A stretch of DNA of 64,000 nt from Candidatus Methanoperedens sp. (GCA_027460525.1 JAPZAS010000015.1:180777-244776); one strand, 5' to 3'. Positions 8,766 to 18,304 are shown, numbered from the stretch's first letter. Notes: generated from the letters alone by a model not told the origin. Translations and numbers: made by a program.

Positions 8766-8783
8766 CTGTTCGGCGCCGATAGT
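8757..8783. repeat. 27-bp direct repeat, right copy
   Basis: This matches 8320-8346 except for one C/T difference and lies just after the VapC stub. The pair suggests that the antitoxin/stub segment was inserted or duplicated between the repeats, or that recombination between copies removed the rest of the toxin. Confidence 0.8.
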
Positions 8784-8825
8784 ATGAGAGCAGCGGTCGG
8801 CGCATGCTAAAAAAGGCTTGCTTCT

Positions 8826-9044
8826 CTAAGCGTATATCAGCCTGCCTCTGGGTTTTGGGATTTCCCTTCCAAGCTCCATAGCAGTTTCTATCCATTCTTT
8901 TATCACAGTGAGAGTGTTTTTTATCGCTTCCTCGTAAGTCCTGCCGTCTGCCATGCAACCGGGAAGTTCGGGTACTTCCACGATGTAGGCGTCGTCATCT
9001 TCGCTCCAATATACGACCATTTCGTATTTTATATCCTCTTTCAT
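8826..9044 (-). CDS. HicB-like antitoxin domain protein
   Basis: This 72-residue protein has the HicB/UPF0150 pattern: YEMVVYWSEDDDAYIVEVPELPG, then ADGRTYEEAIKNTLTVIKEWI and a C-terminal PKPRGR. No hicA gene is adjacent. It begins one base after the stop of the upstream 301-residue gene, so the two probably share a transcript. As a stand-alone copy it may be an orphan antitoxin. Confidence 0.8.
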   Translation of the reverse strand: MKEDIKYEMVVYWSEDDDAYIVEVPELPGCMADGRTYEEAIKNTLTVIKEWIETAMELGREIPKPRGRLIYA

Positions 9045-9045
9045 A

Positions 9046-9951
9046 TTAGATTAATTTTTTGAGCCTCTCTAAGCTGTTTTTCAATTCTAAATCTTCTATA
9101 ACAGCCACTCGCTCTGCAAGCTTGTCAATTGTTTTTTTGTCCTGAATAATCCATTCACTTAAGGTGTTCAATTCAATAACAATACCAATATCGACAACAT
9201 CATGCAAATCACTCATGAATTTACTTAATTCCTTAGGAATAACTTTTACTTCATAAAATTCTTCTTCTAAAAGAAGTCGTCTTCCAACATCTGTGTTGTT
9301 CGGGATTACATGAACATCGGCTGATAATTTTTTGTAAATATTGTATAGCGCTTCAACTGGCTTTTCAATCGGTTCAAGTATCCCCCACTCCGAAAGCTGC
9401 TCTACAATCGTTTTTACTGACGGGCGATAAGCCGATTGCTCTATGAAAACTTTGTCATCAACTGTAACCATAAGCATATCATGGATTGTAGCTGATGTTT
9501 TCTCTAAGTCTTCTTTGCCACCTATAGTTTTGGTTATCATATCCTTTAAACGCCTACCACTTTTGTCTTTCTCCAAAACTTCAGCTCTTTCACGAAATTT
9601 TCTGTGCGCCAAACATTCAAAAAATGCCCCTTTAATAATTAGCTCATGCGTTGACCTAAGAAGAGTAAATGCAACATTGTAATATCCTGTAAGGGCTTCT
9701 AAAAAAGATCGGTGTGCTGATGAGAAAGCCTCCCAATGGTAGGTAAGGAATGCAGATTTAGAATACCAATTTGTTTTATCCGTTAATGGTACACAGAGAG
9801 AAGCTAAATACACAAATTCATGAATTGAATCATGAGCTTTTTGTATCTCTTGAAAATTATTTTCAAGGGAGAATCTTATGTTCGGGAGGCCAATTTCTTC
9901 AATAGTATGCGAAAGCGCTTTAGAAAACAAATCGTTAACCTCTAATTCCAT
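9046..9951 (-). CDS. Uncharacterised 301-residue helical protein
   Basis: I do not recognise this family with confidence. The protein is predicted helical and soluble, with a central stretch (AFTLLRSTHELIIKGAFFEC, then AHRKFRERAEVLEK) and a later LYNIYKKLSADVHVIP motif. This recalls DUF5677-type or HEPN-like proteins that record cell contact or stress, but the match is weak. It is directly upstream of the HicB-like gene. Composition is slightly more AT-rich than the neighbouring marker-protein operon. Confidence 0.65.
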   Translation of the reverse strand: MELEVNDLFSKALSHTIEEIGLPNIRFSLENNFQEIQKAHDSIHEFVYLASLCVPLTDKTNWYSKSAFLTYHWEAFSSAHRSFLEALTGYYNVAFTLLRSTHELIIKGAFFECLAHRKFRERAEVLEKDKSGRRLKDMITKTIGGKEDLEKTSATIHDMLMVTVDDKVFIEQSAYRPSVKTIVEQLSEWGILEPIEKPVEALYNIYKKLSADVHVIPNNTDVGRRLLLEEEFYEVKVIPKELSKFMSDLHDVVDIGIVIELNTLSEWIIQDKKTIDKLAERVAVIEDLELKNSLERLKKLI

Positions 9952-10012
9952 TAATCTCTCCCATCTATACCACCTACCTCTTACGGAATCTTGTTAATTC
10001 ACATTCCAATGC

Positions 10013-10939
10013 TCATATCACAAACCCCGTCTCTGACTTCGGCAGCGCCTTTATCAATATAAAATTCCTCATCTTCGAAGGAAGCACCTGCGCCACCTCC
10101 TTCATCGTAACCCCTTCCACAAACCTGATATTCTCTATCCTCTCATGGTACTCCTCATACGGCAGCTTCACCCTTGCTCCGTTCATCTGTATCGTGATTG
10201 GTAATGGATGCAGGCTGTCCACAATCTCGGGTATCTGCTCCTCTATTTCCTTCTTGATGCGCGGCGGCGCAACCGAAGGCGGGTCCTTCGCAAGTTCCAG
10301 CCTCACATTGTCCAGTGCCTTCCCTATGACCTCTGCAAGCTTATCCAGCGTCCGGAGCTCCTCGGAATGGCGCATGTGATGCAGGATTCTGCCAAAGCTC
10401 CCCACGTATGCTGTTGCATTCGGGACATCCTCGGTCCTGAGTTCAGGCGCGCCCGTGACCACGATGGGTATCTCTATCCCTTCGTAGAGCCTCTTTGACT
10501 TCTCGATGATGCAGTGCTCGTAATTCCCCAGAACAAAAACCGCAAGGTCGTGCTCGTTGATAAGGTCTCTTTCATACGAAGTAAGCTGGCATATCCTCTT
10601 TCCAACGCCCCTTGCCAGTCCGATCATGTTGGTCTTTGCGCCCTGCTTTCGAAGGAACTCTGCCACATCGCAGTCAAGATGGGGAAGATGATGGTATGCA
10701 AGCGTAGGCGCAACCGTTGCAATCTCGCTTCCGGTAAGGGGAGCTCTTGTAAGCTTTCCCAGAAGCTCTTTTGCCTTAGCCTCGACAATCGCCGTATCGT
10801 TTATCGGGACGAGCATCAGCAGGACAACTTCGGTCTGCATCACATTCTTCTGGAGGATATAGCCCCCCAGGTCTTCCACCAGTTCCACAAGCTGGTTGTG
10901 CTTGTAAACCCCTCCCACGTACATCACAGGCTCAAGCAT
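10013..10939 (-). CDS. mmp7: Methanogenesis marker protein 7
   Basis: The 308-residue protein starts at ATG 10939 (MLEPVMYVGGVYKHNQL), preceded by GGAGG. The frame runs on upstream to 11131, but that part lies inside the mmp17 gene in another frame and is discarded. It belongs to the methanogenesis marker 7 family, restricted to organisms with methyl-coenzyme M reductase. Cysteines occur in DCDVAEFL, KRICQLTSYE and YEHCIIEK. Work on methanogen MCR activation complexes has linked Mmp7 with McrC, Mmp3, Mmp17 and the A2 component; a role in reductive activation of the nickel cofactor is known for the family and inferred here. It is last in its operon and overlaps mmp17 by 8 bases. Confidence 0.9.
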   Translation of the reverse strand: MLEPVMYVGGVYKHNQLVELVEDLGGYILQKNVMQTEVVLLMLVPINDTAIVEAKAKELLGKLTRAPLTGSEIATVAPTLAYHHLPHLDCDVAEFLRKQGAKTNMIGLARGVGKRICQLTSYERDLINEHDLAVFVLGNYEHCIIEKSKRLYEGIEIPIVVTGAPELRTEDVPNATAYVGSFGRILHHMRHSEELRTLDKLAEVIGKALDNVRLELAKDPPSVAPPRIKKEIEEQIPEIVDSLHPLPITIQMNGARVKLPYEEYHERIENIRFVEGVTMKEVAQVLPSKMRNFILIKALPKSETGFVI

Positions 10940-11534
10940 GTTCTTCCCTCCGAAGCGACTCCAGTATGTCCTTTGCTTTCGCGAGCCACTCGGGTTTAAG
11001 CGTATCCTCCGAAGCCACAAAAAGAACATGCGAGCTTGAAAGCTCATGTTTTCTGACCCTGAAGCCTTCGGGAATAATGCGAAGCGCGATGGCATCAATA
11101 AGCCTGTCAAGTACTTCCTGCCTGGGTTCATCGATTACAAGCTCACCCAGCACATCCACCTCTTTTATGGGGTCGGTTTTTACGACGATGATTTTTTTAT
11201 CCGGCTGCTCGATATTCTCCTTGCCGTATCTCTCCCAGAGCTTATTGAGCAGTTTCACCGTGTATGCTTCCCTCTGCAGTTCTATCTTCACCTCATCCTT
11301 GCCAAGCGACCCCATCTCCACCTTGGCGAAATCCTTGAGCTTGATTGCAGGCGTCCCTAAGCGCAGAAGCGCTGCAAATATAAAAACAGGCTCAACAGGG
11401 TCAACAAAAACTTTTAATTTTTCTATAACCCGGTTCAGGGCAAGGTCTGAGAGCGTGTCCTGTATAAGGGTACGGGTTGTCTTTGCGCCGGTGGCATCCG
11501 GGGATTCCACAACAATTGTCTCAAGCTCTTCCAT
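10932..11534 (-). CDS. mmp17: Methanogenesis marker protein 17
   Basis: This 200-residue protein starts MEELETIVVESPDATGAKTT and matches the marker protein 17 family in length and sequence character (FIFAALLRLGTPAIKLKDFA, then ALRIIPEGFRVRKHELSSS). It is found only in MCR-bearing archaea and is associated with MCR activation. It starts 21 bases after the stop of mmp15 and overlaps mmp7 by 8 bases. A perfect GC-rich hairpin sits at the mmp15/mmp17 junction. Confidence 0.88.
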   Translation of the reverse strand: MEELETIVVESPDATGAKTTRTLIQDTLSDLALNRVIEKLKVFVDPVEPVFIFAALLRLGTPAIKLKDFAKVEMGSLGKDEVKIELQREAYTVKLLNKLWERYGKENIEQPDKKIIVVKTDPIKEVDVLGELVIDEPRQEVLDRLIDAIALRIIPEGFRVRKHELSSSHVLFVASEDTLKPEWLAKAKDILESLRREEHA

Positions 11535-11548
11535 TATATCCTCTAAGA

Positions 11549-11567
11549 CCCCGCATTAAACGCGGGG
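11549..11567 (-). terminator. GC hairpin at the mmp15/mmp17 junction
   Basis: ccccgc (11549-11554) pairs exactly with gcgggg (11562-11567) around a 7-base loop, and the stop codon of mmp15 lies within the loop. It could be an attenuator, a processing site or a partial terminator that separates expression of mmp15 from mmp17/mmp7. Function is inferred. Confidence 0.45.
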
Positions 11568-12905
11568 ATTTATAAATCCTGATACCAGCAAGGCTGCTCC
11601 AACAGCCCCTATATACTGCGCATTATCAGGAACTATGACCTTCACTTTAAGCAGTTCCTCAACCGCTCTTGGCAAACCTTCAATGAGAGCGGTACCCCCG
11701 CACATAATTACAGGTTCTTTCACATCGATTTCCTGAAGCTGCTGTTCGAATAACTGCTCTGCCACGCTGTGGCATGCGGCTGCCGCGACATCCTCGGGCG
11801 CACTTCCGGCAGCAAGTGAATTAACAAGCGACTGAATACCAAAGACGATGCAGTAGCTGTTCATTTTAACTTTCTCAGCCTTTCCTTTCATTGCCAGGGC
11901 ACCAAGTTCGGTGATGCTCACTCCCAGCCTTTTTGCAGTCATTTCAAGGAACCTCCCGGACGCACCTGCGCAGATGCCTCCCATCGTGAACATGCCTGGA
12001 ATGCCGTCTATGACGGATATCGCCTTGTTGTCCATTCCCCCGATATCAAGAACAGTAGCGGTTCCTTTTTGTTTGCCGGCAAGATATACCGCACCTTTTG
12101 AGTTTACAGTGATTTCTTCCTGGACAAGGTCTGCCTTGAAGTGTTCTCCTATGAGGAAGCGCCCGTAACCCGTTGTTCCAAGAGCCTGGATTTCTTCACG
12201 CTTGACGCCTGCCTCTTTCAATGCTGCGGTATAAGCTTCCTCAGCGCTGTCAATCACTTTTATCGTGGGAACCCAGCCTTTTCCTATTATCTGATTGTCC
12301 TTCATGACAACGGCTTTTGTGGTTGTTGAGCCTGAGTCAATGCCTGCTGTCAGACCGCTCTGCTTCTCCCTTGCAAGGAGACTCTTTCGCCGCGCAGTCG
12401 TGGTAAGAGCTTCCATTCTTGTAAGAAGGGTACCAGCTGTTGTTCTTTCAGTGAATGAATAGCTTATCACAGGAATACCTGTTTTTTCATGGATATACCG
12501 GCGCACCTCGCTCCTCACAAGGGCGGCTTCTGCACACCTGAAGCACGTTGCAACGAACACGGCATCAACATGCACCTTGCCTGTCACAATGGATTTTGCC
12601 CGCGCCATCATGAGCTTCAGGTCGGGACTTGCAACTTTAAGCCCGAACTCTTCCTCGATAGCTTCGATTTCTGCAATATCCACTTCAGGATAAACCATGA
12701 CAGCGTTGACCTGCTTGACCGCGGAATCGATTTCTTTCTGTATACCGCTGTATTCAGCGCCGCATGAAAGCTGGGCTATCCTCACAGGATTTTCAGTGGA
12801 GCTTATCTTTTTTAACGCCTGCTGAACACTAGGTTCTATTTCTTTCTCAATCCCGCATCCAGCACATGAATTCTGGGCTTCGCCAGACGGATTTTCAGCA
12901 GTCAT
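11556..12905 (-). CDS. mmp15: Methanogenesis marker protein 15 (BadF/BadG-type ATPase)
   Basis: This 449-residue protein combines an N-terminal segment with a CAGCG motif (residues 14-18) and a C-terminal ASKHA-fold ATPase domain. The ATPase has the phosphate loop [13 protein letters not shown] near residue 188, a second loop [14 protein letters not shown], and [13 protein letters not shown] with the cysteine that in BadF/HgdC activases ligates a bridging 4Fe-4S cluster. These activases drive ATP-dependent low-potential electron transfer, so a role in reducing the Ni-F430 site of methyl-coenzyme M reductase is plausible. It overlaps mmp5 by 4 bases. Confidence 0.9.
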   Translation of the reverse strand: MTAENPSGEAQNSCAGCGIEKEIEPSVQQALKKISSTENPVRIAQLSCGAEYSGIQKEIDSAVKQVNAVMVYPEVDIAEIEAIEEEFGLKVASPDLKLMMARAKSIVTGKVHVDAVFVATCFRCAEAALVRSEVRRYIHEKTGIPVISYSFTERTTAGTLLTRMEALTTTARRKSLLAREKQSGLTAGIDSGSTTTKAVVMKDNQIIGKGWVPTIKVIDSAEEAYTAALKEAGVKREEIQALGTTGYGRFLIGEHFKADLVQEEITVNSKGAVYLAGKQKGTATVLDIGGMDNKAISVIDGIPGMFTMGGICAGASGRFLEMTAKRLGVSITELGALAMKGKAEKVKMNSYCIVFGIQSLVNSLAAGSAPEDVAAAACHSVAEQLFEQQLQEIDVKEPVIMCGGTALIEGLPRAVEELLKVKVIVPDNAQYIGAVGAALLVSGFINPRV

Positions 12906-13354
12906 TTCTTTTCCTCCGAGGGTTTTAAGGATTTGAGGAATTCTGAGATTTTATATACAAATTCCTTTGCATCCTCCTCGGTTGCTGGATAATCCAATTC
13001 CAGCGACGGGATTTTCTTTGCCCTGATGAGGAAATTGACAAGCTCATTCGTCCTTGCGCATCCCATGCATCCAAACGAAACCACAGGGTCGCGCACTATG
13101 ATGGCTGCGTCTGCATTCTGGATAAGAGGGTCAAGCAGCGACATTCTGCCCCTGACGCCGGACGGCACTTCCACGGCAGCGTATTTCAACCCGAATTTCG
13201 GGTCTTCAGGCGTGATGTTGATGGGAGGCGAATCAAGCCCCTGCGATCTGACTTTTTTCCCGATTTCCGCCATTATCGCAAGGGGTTCATGACCAAAGCG
13301 CTCAACCAGGTCTGAAAGAATAAGACTGTTCGTGGGATAAATAAAAACCTTCAT
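12902..13354 (-). CDS. mmp5: Methanogenesis marker protein 5
   Basis: The protein is 150 residues, starting [20 protein letters not shown]. The conserved motif [18 protein letters not shown] (about 112-129) contains the two cysteines typical of this family, and [20 protein letters not shown] lies before it. It overlaps its neighbours by 4 bases at both ends, which implies coupled translation with mmp6 and mmp15. The family is specific to MCR-containing archaea; its biochemical activity is not settled. Confidence 0.9.
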   Translation of the reverse strand: MKVFIYPTNSLILSDLVERFGHEPLAIMAEIGKKVRSQGLDSPPINITPEDPKFGLKYAAVEVPSGVRGRMSLLDPLIQNADAAIIVRDPVVSFGCMGCARTNELVNFLIRAKKIPSLELDYPATEEDAKEFVYKISEFLKSLKPSEEKK

Positions 13355-13779
13355 TGCGATACCTCTGTTTCTTTTATTATACTTTTAAGTTTCTCTATAT
13401 CGAGTTTTTTCATTTTTTGTTTTAGTCTGGGAATTTCACCTTTATCCAGTGCCCGAAGCGCCGAAGCGATATGAGGCAACAATTTGTTCTCGCTCTCAAG
13501 ATTGTGGAATCCCGGTCTTGCTCCTCCTCGCCTTGTCGCACGGCAGCGGTAAGGTTCGCCCGGCGACAAGCCGCGCTCTTTGATGAAGATGCCGTAAGGA
13601 TCCATTGTACGAATGCTGCCAAGAAGCGCCTCCACAACCGAACGTTCTCCCGATACCATAACTCCAAAACATGTTTCCTTGATCATCACGTCTGCATTCG
13701 ATTCATACAGCTTGATAACAACATCGCTCGGCAGTACTTTTGTGGAATTGATCACTACCATCTTTGTTATGGTGTCCAT
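13351..13779 (-). CDS. mmp6: Methanogenesis marker protein 6
   Basis: This 142-residue protein starts MDTITKMVVINSTKVLPSDV and contains YRCRATRRGGARPGFHNLE, a conserved basic and Gly-rich stretch of the family. It shares its first base with the last base of mmp3 and overlaps mmp5 by 4 bases. It occurs only in methanogens and ANME archaea, and some genomes fuse it to mmp3. The assignment is from sequence family and operon position. Confidence 0.88.
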   Translation of the reverse strand: MDTITKMVVINSTKVLPSDVVIKLYESNADVMIKETCFGVMVSGERSVVEALLGSIRTMDPYGIFIKERGLSPGEPYRCRATRRGGARPGFHNLESENKLLPHIASALRALDKGEIPRLKQKMKKLDIEKLKSIIKETEVSQ

Positions 13780-15296
13780 TACGAAACCTCTCTTATGTAA
13801 ATAATTTCACCGGCATTTATCCCCTTGAGGCGCTGGGGTTCAAGCACCTTTCCGATTATGTTCGTGCATTCGAACTTCTCACCCGTGGGTCCATACTTTG
13901 GATCATCAACAAGCTTAACCCCTATCATGCCGTAACGCTTTGCTGCCTGATTGGTTACACCGATTTCACCGGCATTGACTTTGGTCTTTGGGATATTCTC
14001 GGGGTTTATCTCCTTATAAGCCTCAGCTTCTTTTTCAGACCTGAAAAGGTATGTGTTTTCGTATGTGTAGAACACAGGTAAAGGACCCAGAGGGCGGTCT
14101 TTCAGACGCAGAGAATGCCTGAAGAAGTCAAGTGTCTTTGGTGCAAGGTCATCATAAAACCTGACATTGATAATCTTATCGGATTTTACACCAAGAGCCG
14201 TGACCCCGCCTGCCCCTATTATTCCGATTGTATTATCAGGCTCCTGTTCCACGATAAGCGCATCCTCGCCTGTATAACCTCTTTTCTCAAGTTTCAATTC
14301 CCTTACACTCAGGAGCTTTTCCGCATCCACAAAGCTCATTCCCAGGATCATTACCCGTTCAGGATTGGAGAGAACAGCAAGCCTGCTTCCCATCTGTGCG
14401 ATCTTTATAAGTTCGATTCCCTGCGAAACATGCCCGACCACGCTGTGGACTGCGCTTGATGTCCTGTCTTCTTTGTAGATATATACCCGTCCGTTCCCCA
14501 GACCGTCGGTGCGACTGACAACTGCGCCTTCGGATCTGGCATCCCAGTGTTCGTATGGACATCCCTCGCCAGTTAAAGCATTATCGGAAATGAAGGAGTT
14601 TGAGAAGGTATCCACGTTGAATATTTTGTTCCTTATAAGTGCAAGAAAATGTTCTGCGCCCTCAGGGGACTCATTTACCAGATCAACTTTAAAATAAGTA
14701 AAAATTTTCATCCCGTCTTCAATTTTGATATTCGTATCCGTGGTGGAAATCTTATCAAGAAGGGTTTCCCATTTTATCACAGGTTCAATTTTGATCAGAA
14801 CGTCTCCCTGTTTGAGCTTTGCGATAATGCTCCTGCCGCTTATAACCTTTGCAATAACCGCATCCTTCGGACTGCCGTAGTCTGAGATATGCTTCTCCTT
14901 TGCAAACATGAGGTAGGTATTTTTTGCATCATACCCGCCTGTTCCAAAAAAAACATCGTATCGGTTATATTTTTGCTCTGCCCTCTGGGGGACTATATCT
15001 GTTTCGACAGGACCGAATGCAATAGAGTTTCTGGTTTCCCAGTGTGCATTTACATTAAGAAAAATATGATTGAATTTATTCCAGAGCGTGGAATCGCCGA
15101 GCAGTTCTATCCTGAACTCGCCTTTTGTAGTGGTTATTTTATACTCAGGGGTAGCTTCTTCCTTTTTCGTACCTGCTTTCAGGATGCCGATTGTTGTGTC
15201 CGGAATATAAAAAGCCGAACTTCGTTCAATGACATCCCTCAGGCTTGCATCCCCGTTAACTTCTAATTTTTGCCCATTAATCTCTATTGAGATCAC
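13779..15296 (-). CDS. mmp3: Methanogenesis marker protein 3
   Basis: The 505-residue protein has an N-terminal ubiquitin/MoaD-like segment (ISIEINGQKLEVNGDASLRD), followed by two related cyclophilin-like beta domains of the UPF0288 family (for example VSRTDGLGNGRVYIYKEDR and NTIGIIGAGGVTALGVKSD). Family members are components of the MCR activation assembly. The gene lies 54 bases after the stop of atwA. That gap contains a stretch (tctgcgtttatctgcgct) resembling common intergenic repeats. Confidence 0.88.
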   Translation of the reverse strand: MISIEINGQKLEVNGDASLRDVIERSSAFYIPDTTIGILKAGTKKEEATPEYKITTTKGEFRIELLGDSTLWNKFNHIFLNVNAHWETRNSIAFGPVETDIVPQRAEQKYNRYDVFFGTGGYDAKNTYLMFAKEKHISDYGSPKDAVIAKVISGRSIIAKLKQGDVLIKIEPVIKWETLLDKISTTDTNIKIEDGMKIFTYFKVDLVNESPEGAEHFLALIRNKIFNVDTFSNSFISDNALTGEGCPYEHWDARSEGAVVSRTDGLGNGRVYIYKEDRTSSAVHSVVGHVSQGIELIKIAQMGSRLAVLSNPERVMILGMSFVDAEKLLSVRELKLEKRGYTGEDALIVEQEPDNTIGIIGAGGVTALGVKSDKIINVRFYDDLAPKTLDFFRHSLRLKDRPLGPLPVFYTYENTYLFRSEKEAEAYKEINPENIPKTKVNAGEIGVTNQAAKRYGMIGVKLVDDPKYGPTGEKFECTNIIGKVLEPQRLKGINAGEIIYIREVS

Positions 15297-15350
15297 TTAT
15301 CCTCCAGAAATATTTGGAGCATCTGCGTTTATCTGCGCTCATTTGTGTGG

Positions 15351-16979
15351 TTATTTCAGTTCTTTAACTATTCCTTCCAGAGCTTCCTCCCGCTCCTTCT
15401 CGGAAAGTTTTGATAAAACAGCGTCAGTTTCCCCTATATCCACAATCTTACCAAGACGCATAAGCGCTGCCCTGTCGCATACCTGCGATACAAAATCCAT
15501 GTCATGCGATACTATGACAAACGTCTCTCCAAGTTCTTTTCTGGCATGGAGAATAGACTTTGCAACTTCTATTTTCGTGACCGGGTCCATTGTTCCTGTA
15601 GGCTCGTCGAAAACAAGTATTCTTGGCTCTTTGATTAGTACCTGAGCCATCGCAACTCTGTGCCTTTCTCCCTCGCTCAGTTCATCCGGCATTTTTGTAA
15701 GAATTTCCTTTGCTTTTTTCTCTGTATAGCCCGCGGTCATCAATGTCTGGATAGCCTTTCTTTCACCCAGTTCGAAAGGCAGATCAAGCCCTATGGCTTC
15801 GGTCAGGTTATCGATAACATTCCTGTGGGGATAAAGGCTGTATTCCTGATGGAGTACACCGACGTACTTGGTAGCCCGCCCTTTCTTATCCGGACCTGGC
15901 TGTGTCATGTCTATCCACTCGTCCCCGATTCTGACATCAATAGAACCCTTTGTTGGCTTGAGCAATCCTGAAATAATCTTGGATGTCGTGGTTTTACCCG
16001 CTCCGCTCACACCTATTATCCCGAATATTTCCCCTTCCTTCACATCGAAACTGATTTCATTGACAGCCCTTACTATGCCCCTGTCAAGAGAGAAATAGGT
16101 CATATGCAGATCATGCGCACGGATAATAGGCTGTCCTATTTTCACCTCTTCCTGTTCCCCTATCGAACCCACTTCTTTCATAAACGCAGAGGCGATATCG
16201 GCTGGATCCCCCACCATTATGATTTTCCCTTCATCAAGCCACAGCGCACGATGTGAAAGCTTCTCGATTACATGCGGCCAGTGGGACGTGATAATGAGTC
16301 CCATCTTGAAATTCTTGGTAGCATTTAATATGGTTTCATGCACAAGTTCCGCAGTCTTGGGATCAAGCGTACCTGTGGGCTCATCTGCCAATAATAGAAT
16401 CGGGCTTTTGACAAGCTGCCTTGCGAGGACAACGCGCTGTTTTTCGCCGCCTGAGAGTTCCCTTGCAATATGCATCATCCTGTTGGAAAGATTCACCTGG
16501 TCGAGCAGATCAGCAGCCTTGTGGATGGCGTTGGGACCGAGCTCATCGATCTCCTGAAGCGCGTTCATGACATTCACAATAACCCTCTCATCGCCGTACA
16601 GCGCAAACGTCCTCTGCAGCATGATGGCAATTCTCCTGGTTATTTCTTTTCTGAGCGGGTCATGAATTGGCAATTTTACGAAATCAGCCTCAAGTTTCTC
16701 GAAAACCGCACTGCATTTGGGACAGGCTGACCCTGCCTTGCTTGGAAGGTCGATATATCCGCATTTACTGCATATTGCAAGATGATATATTACGCTTCCT
16801 GAGATGTCATCAAAAGCTTCCACACCTCTTAGCACATGCATGAGAATCGATTTCCCCGCGCTGCTCTTTCCCAATATCCCAAGAATCTCTCCTTCTTTCA
16901 TTTCAAGGTCAATATCCTTAAGAACATCAACTCCATCAAACCCAACCCGAAGGTTTTTTATTTCGATAAATGGCGTCAT
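15351..16979 (-). CDS. atwA: Methyl-coenzyme M reductase activation component A2 (ABC-type ATPase)
   Basis: This 542-residue protein carries two fused ABC nucleotide-binding modules and no membrane segments. Module 1 has Walker A GKSSAGKS (37-44), a Zn-ribbon insertion with Cys 70, 73, 86 and 89, signature LSGGEKQRV and Walker B LLLADEPTG. Module 2 has Walker A GVSGAGKTT, signature LSEGERHRV and Walker B ILVFDEPTG. The Zn insertion and tandem ABC layout identify component A2, the ATP-carrying protein needed to activate methyl-coenzyme M reductase. It is the first gene of the seven-gene marker operon transcribed toward lower coordinates. Confidence 0.93.
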   Translation of the reverse strand: MTPFIEIKNLRVGFDGVDVLKDIDLEMKEGEILGILGKSSAGKSILMHVLRGVEAFDDISGSVIYHLAICSKCGYIDLPSKAGSACPKCSAVFEKLEADFVKLPIHDPLRKEITRRIAIMLQRTFALYGDERVIVNVMNALQEIDELGPNAIHKAADLLDQVNLSNRMMHIARELSGGEKQRVVLARQLVKSPILLLADEPTGTLDPKTAELVHETILNATKNFKMGLIITSHWPHVIEKLSHRALWLDEGKIIMVGDPADIASAFMKEVGSIGEQEEVKIGQPIIRAHDLHMTYFSLDRGIVRAVNEISFDVKEGEIFGIIGVSGAGKTTTSKIISGLLKPTKGSIDVRIGDEWIDMTQPGPDKKGRATKYVGVLHQEYSLYPHRNVIDNLTEAIGLDLPFELGERKAIQTLMTAGYTEKKAKEILTKMPDELSEGERHRVAMAQVLIKEPRILVFDEPTGTMDPVTKIEVAKSILHARKELGETFVIVSHDMDFVSQVCDRAALMRLGKIVDIGETDAVLSKLSEKEREEALEGIVKELK

Positions 16980-17211
16980 GTATTATTCTCCGGTTTTAAC
17001 CGCTATTAATTCGCATTACCAATAAGTTTTTGCTTTTTACTGGAACACCGCTACAGCATGCAGGCTTAACTAATGCTTGCGGCATTTCAGATAGCTCTTG
17101 CAGTACATAAATATAACGATAATACATTACATTATTAATCAAATAAAAATGTTAATCGCTAAACCAATTCTTTATATTGTTTCTCTTTTATTACAGGCAT
17201 GAGGTATAATA
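16980..17211. promoter_or_regulatory. Divergent promoter region between atwA and prs
   Basis: The AT-rich gap of 232 bases separates two divergent genes, so it must hold both promoters. For prs, the run tttatattg (17171-17179) is a TATA-like candidate about 35 bases before the start. GAGGT at 17201-17205 is the ribosome-binding site for the TTG start at 17212. Confidence 0.5.
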
Positions 17212-18063
17212 TTGAATATCATTGGCGGTTCTGCCTCGCAGTTGCTTGCAGGAAGAGTTTCAGAGGTGCTGAATTCCGCTCTCTTGGTGAGCGAATTCAG
17301 GAGATTTCCCGATGGAGAACTGTATACACGTATCCTGGATGATTTTGCTGGTGAAGAGGTTACAATAATCCAGAGCACTGTGAATGATTTGGATTTTATC
17401 TCCCTGCTGCAGTTGATCGACGCCTGCAGCGAGGCTTCGAAAATTAATGTGGTAATCCCTTACATGGGCTATGCACGCCAGAATAAACAGTTCAGGAAAG
17501 GCGAACCCATAAGCGCACGCGCGATGGCAGGAGCGATAAAAGCTGATAACGTTTTTACAGTCAATATCCATGCCGAAAGCATACTTGACTATTTCGATGC
17601 AAAAGCAACGAATCTTGATGCAACTCCGATGATAGGTAAATATATAAAAAATATGAAATTCAAAGATCCTCTTATAATTGCGCCTGATGACGGCGCCATT
17701 GCCCTTGCACGGAATGCATCAAAGGATCTGGGTATTGATTACGATTTCCTGGATAAGACGCGTCTGAGCGGCGAGACCGTGGCAATCCAGCCCAAGAATA
17801 TCGCGGTCAAAGGACGGGATGTTATCATCATCGATGATATTATTTCAACAGGGGGAACGATGGCAGAAACAATATCATTGCTTAAAAATCAGGGGGCTCA
17901 TGAAGTATTTGCCGCCTGCGTTCATCCTGTTTTTTCAAACAATGCCATTGCAAAGTTATTCAAGGCAGGCGTGAAGGGAATCATAGCCACGGATACCATA
18001 GATAAAGGCGTGAGTGTTGTGAGTGTGGCTCCTGTGATTGCAGAGGCGATAGGGAATACCTGA
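17212..18063 (+). CDS. prs: Ribose-phosphate pyrophosphokinase
   Basis: This 283-residue enzyme makes PRPP from ribose 5-phosphate and ATP, feeding purine, pyrimidine, histidine and tetrahydromethanopterin-linked synthesis. The start is TTG with GAGGT seven bases upstream. Family motifs present are FPDGELYTRI (23-32), PYMGYARQNKQFRKGEP (83-99) and the PRPP loop IIIDDIISTGGTM (about 203-215). Length matches archaeal class enzymes. Confidence 0.95.
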   Translation: MNIIGGSASQLLAGRVSEVLNSALLVSEFRRFPDGELYTRILDDFAGEEVTIIQSTVNDLDFISLLQLIDACSEASKINVVIPYMGYARQNKQFRKGEPISARAMAGAIKADNVFTVNIHAESILDYFDAKATNLDATPMIGKYIKNMKFKDPLIIAPDDGAIALARNASKDLGIDYDFLDKTRLSGETVAIQPKNIAVKGRDVIIIDDIISTGGTMAETISLLKNQGAHEVFAACVHPVFSNNAIAKLFKAGVKGIIATDTIDKGVSVVSVAPVIAEAIGNT

Positions 18064-18304
18064 AAACATTTACTTGGCAAAGCAAAACTTTCACTCGCTC
18101 TTGCCAAAGGGTTATAACCCTCTCAACTATGATTTGATAAAATGAACTCTAATAAGAGGAACTCCGCCACGATAGGCATATAAGTTTTTCGCCCATAAGG
18201 AGTTCTTCTTTAGATTTATACATTCATATAATTTCGGATTGCTACAGTCTTTTTTCGTTACTATTTTATAGCAGGCTCTCATGTAAAAGCTGAGGTGTTG
18301 ATAA

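Noticed and set aside
10940..11131. N-terminal extension of Mmp7
   Set aside because: The extension lies within mmp17 in another frame; the family starts at MLEPVMYVGG with GGAGG upstream.
10966..11559. A 197-codon plus-strand Ser-rich frame
   Set aside because: It is antisense to mmp17, and its Ser-rich, low-complexity product is typical of a shadow frame.
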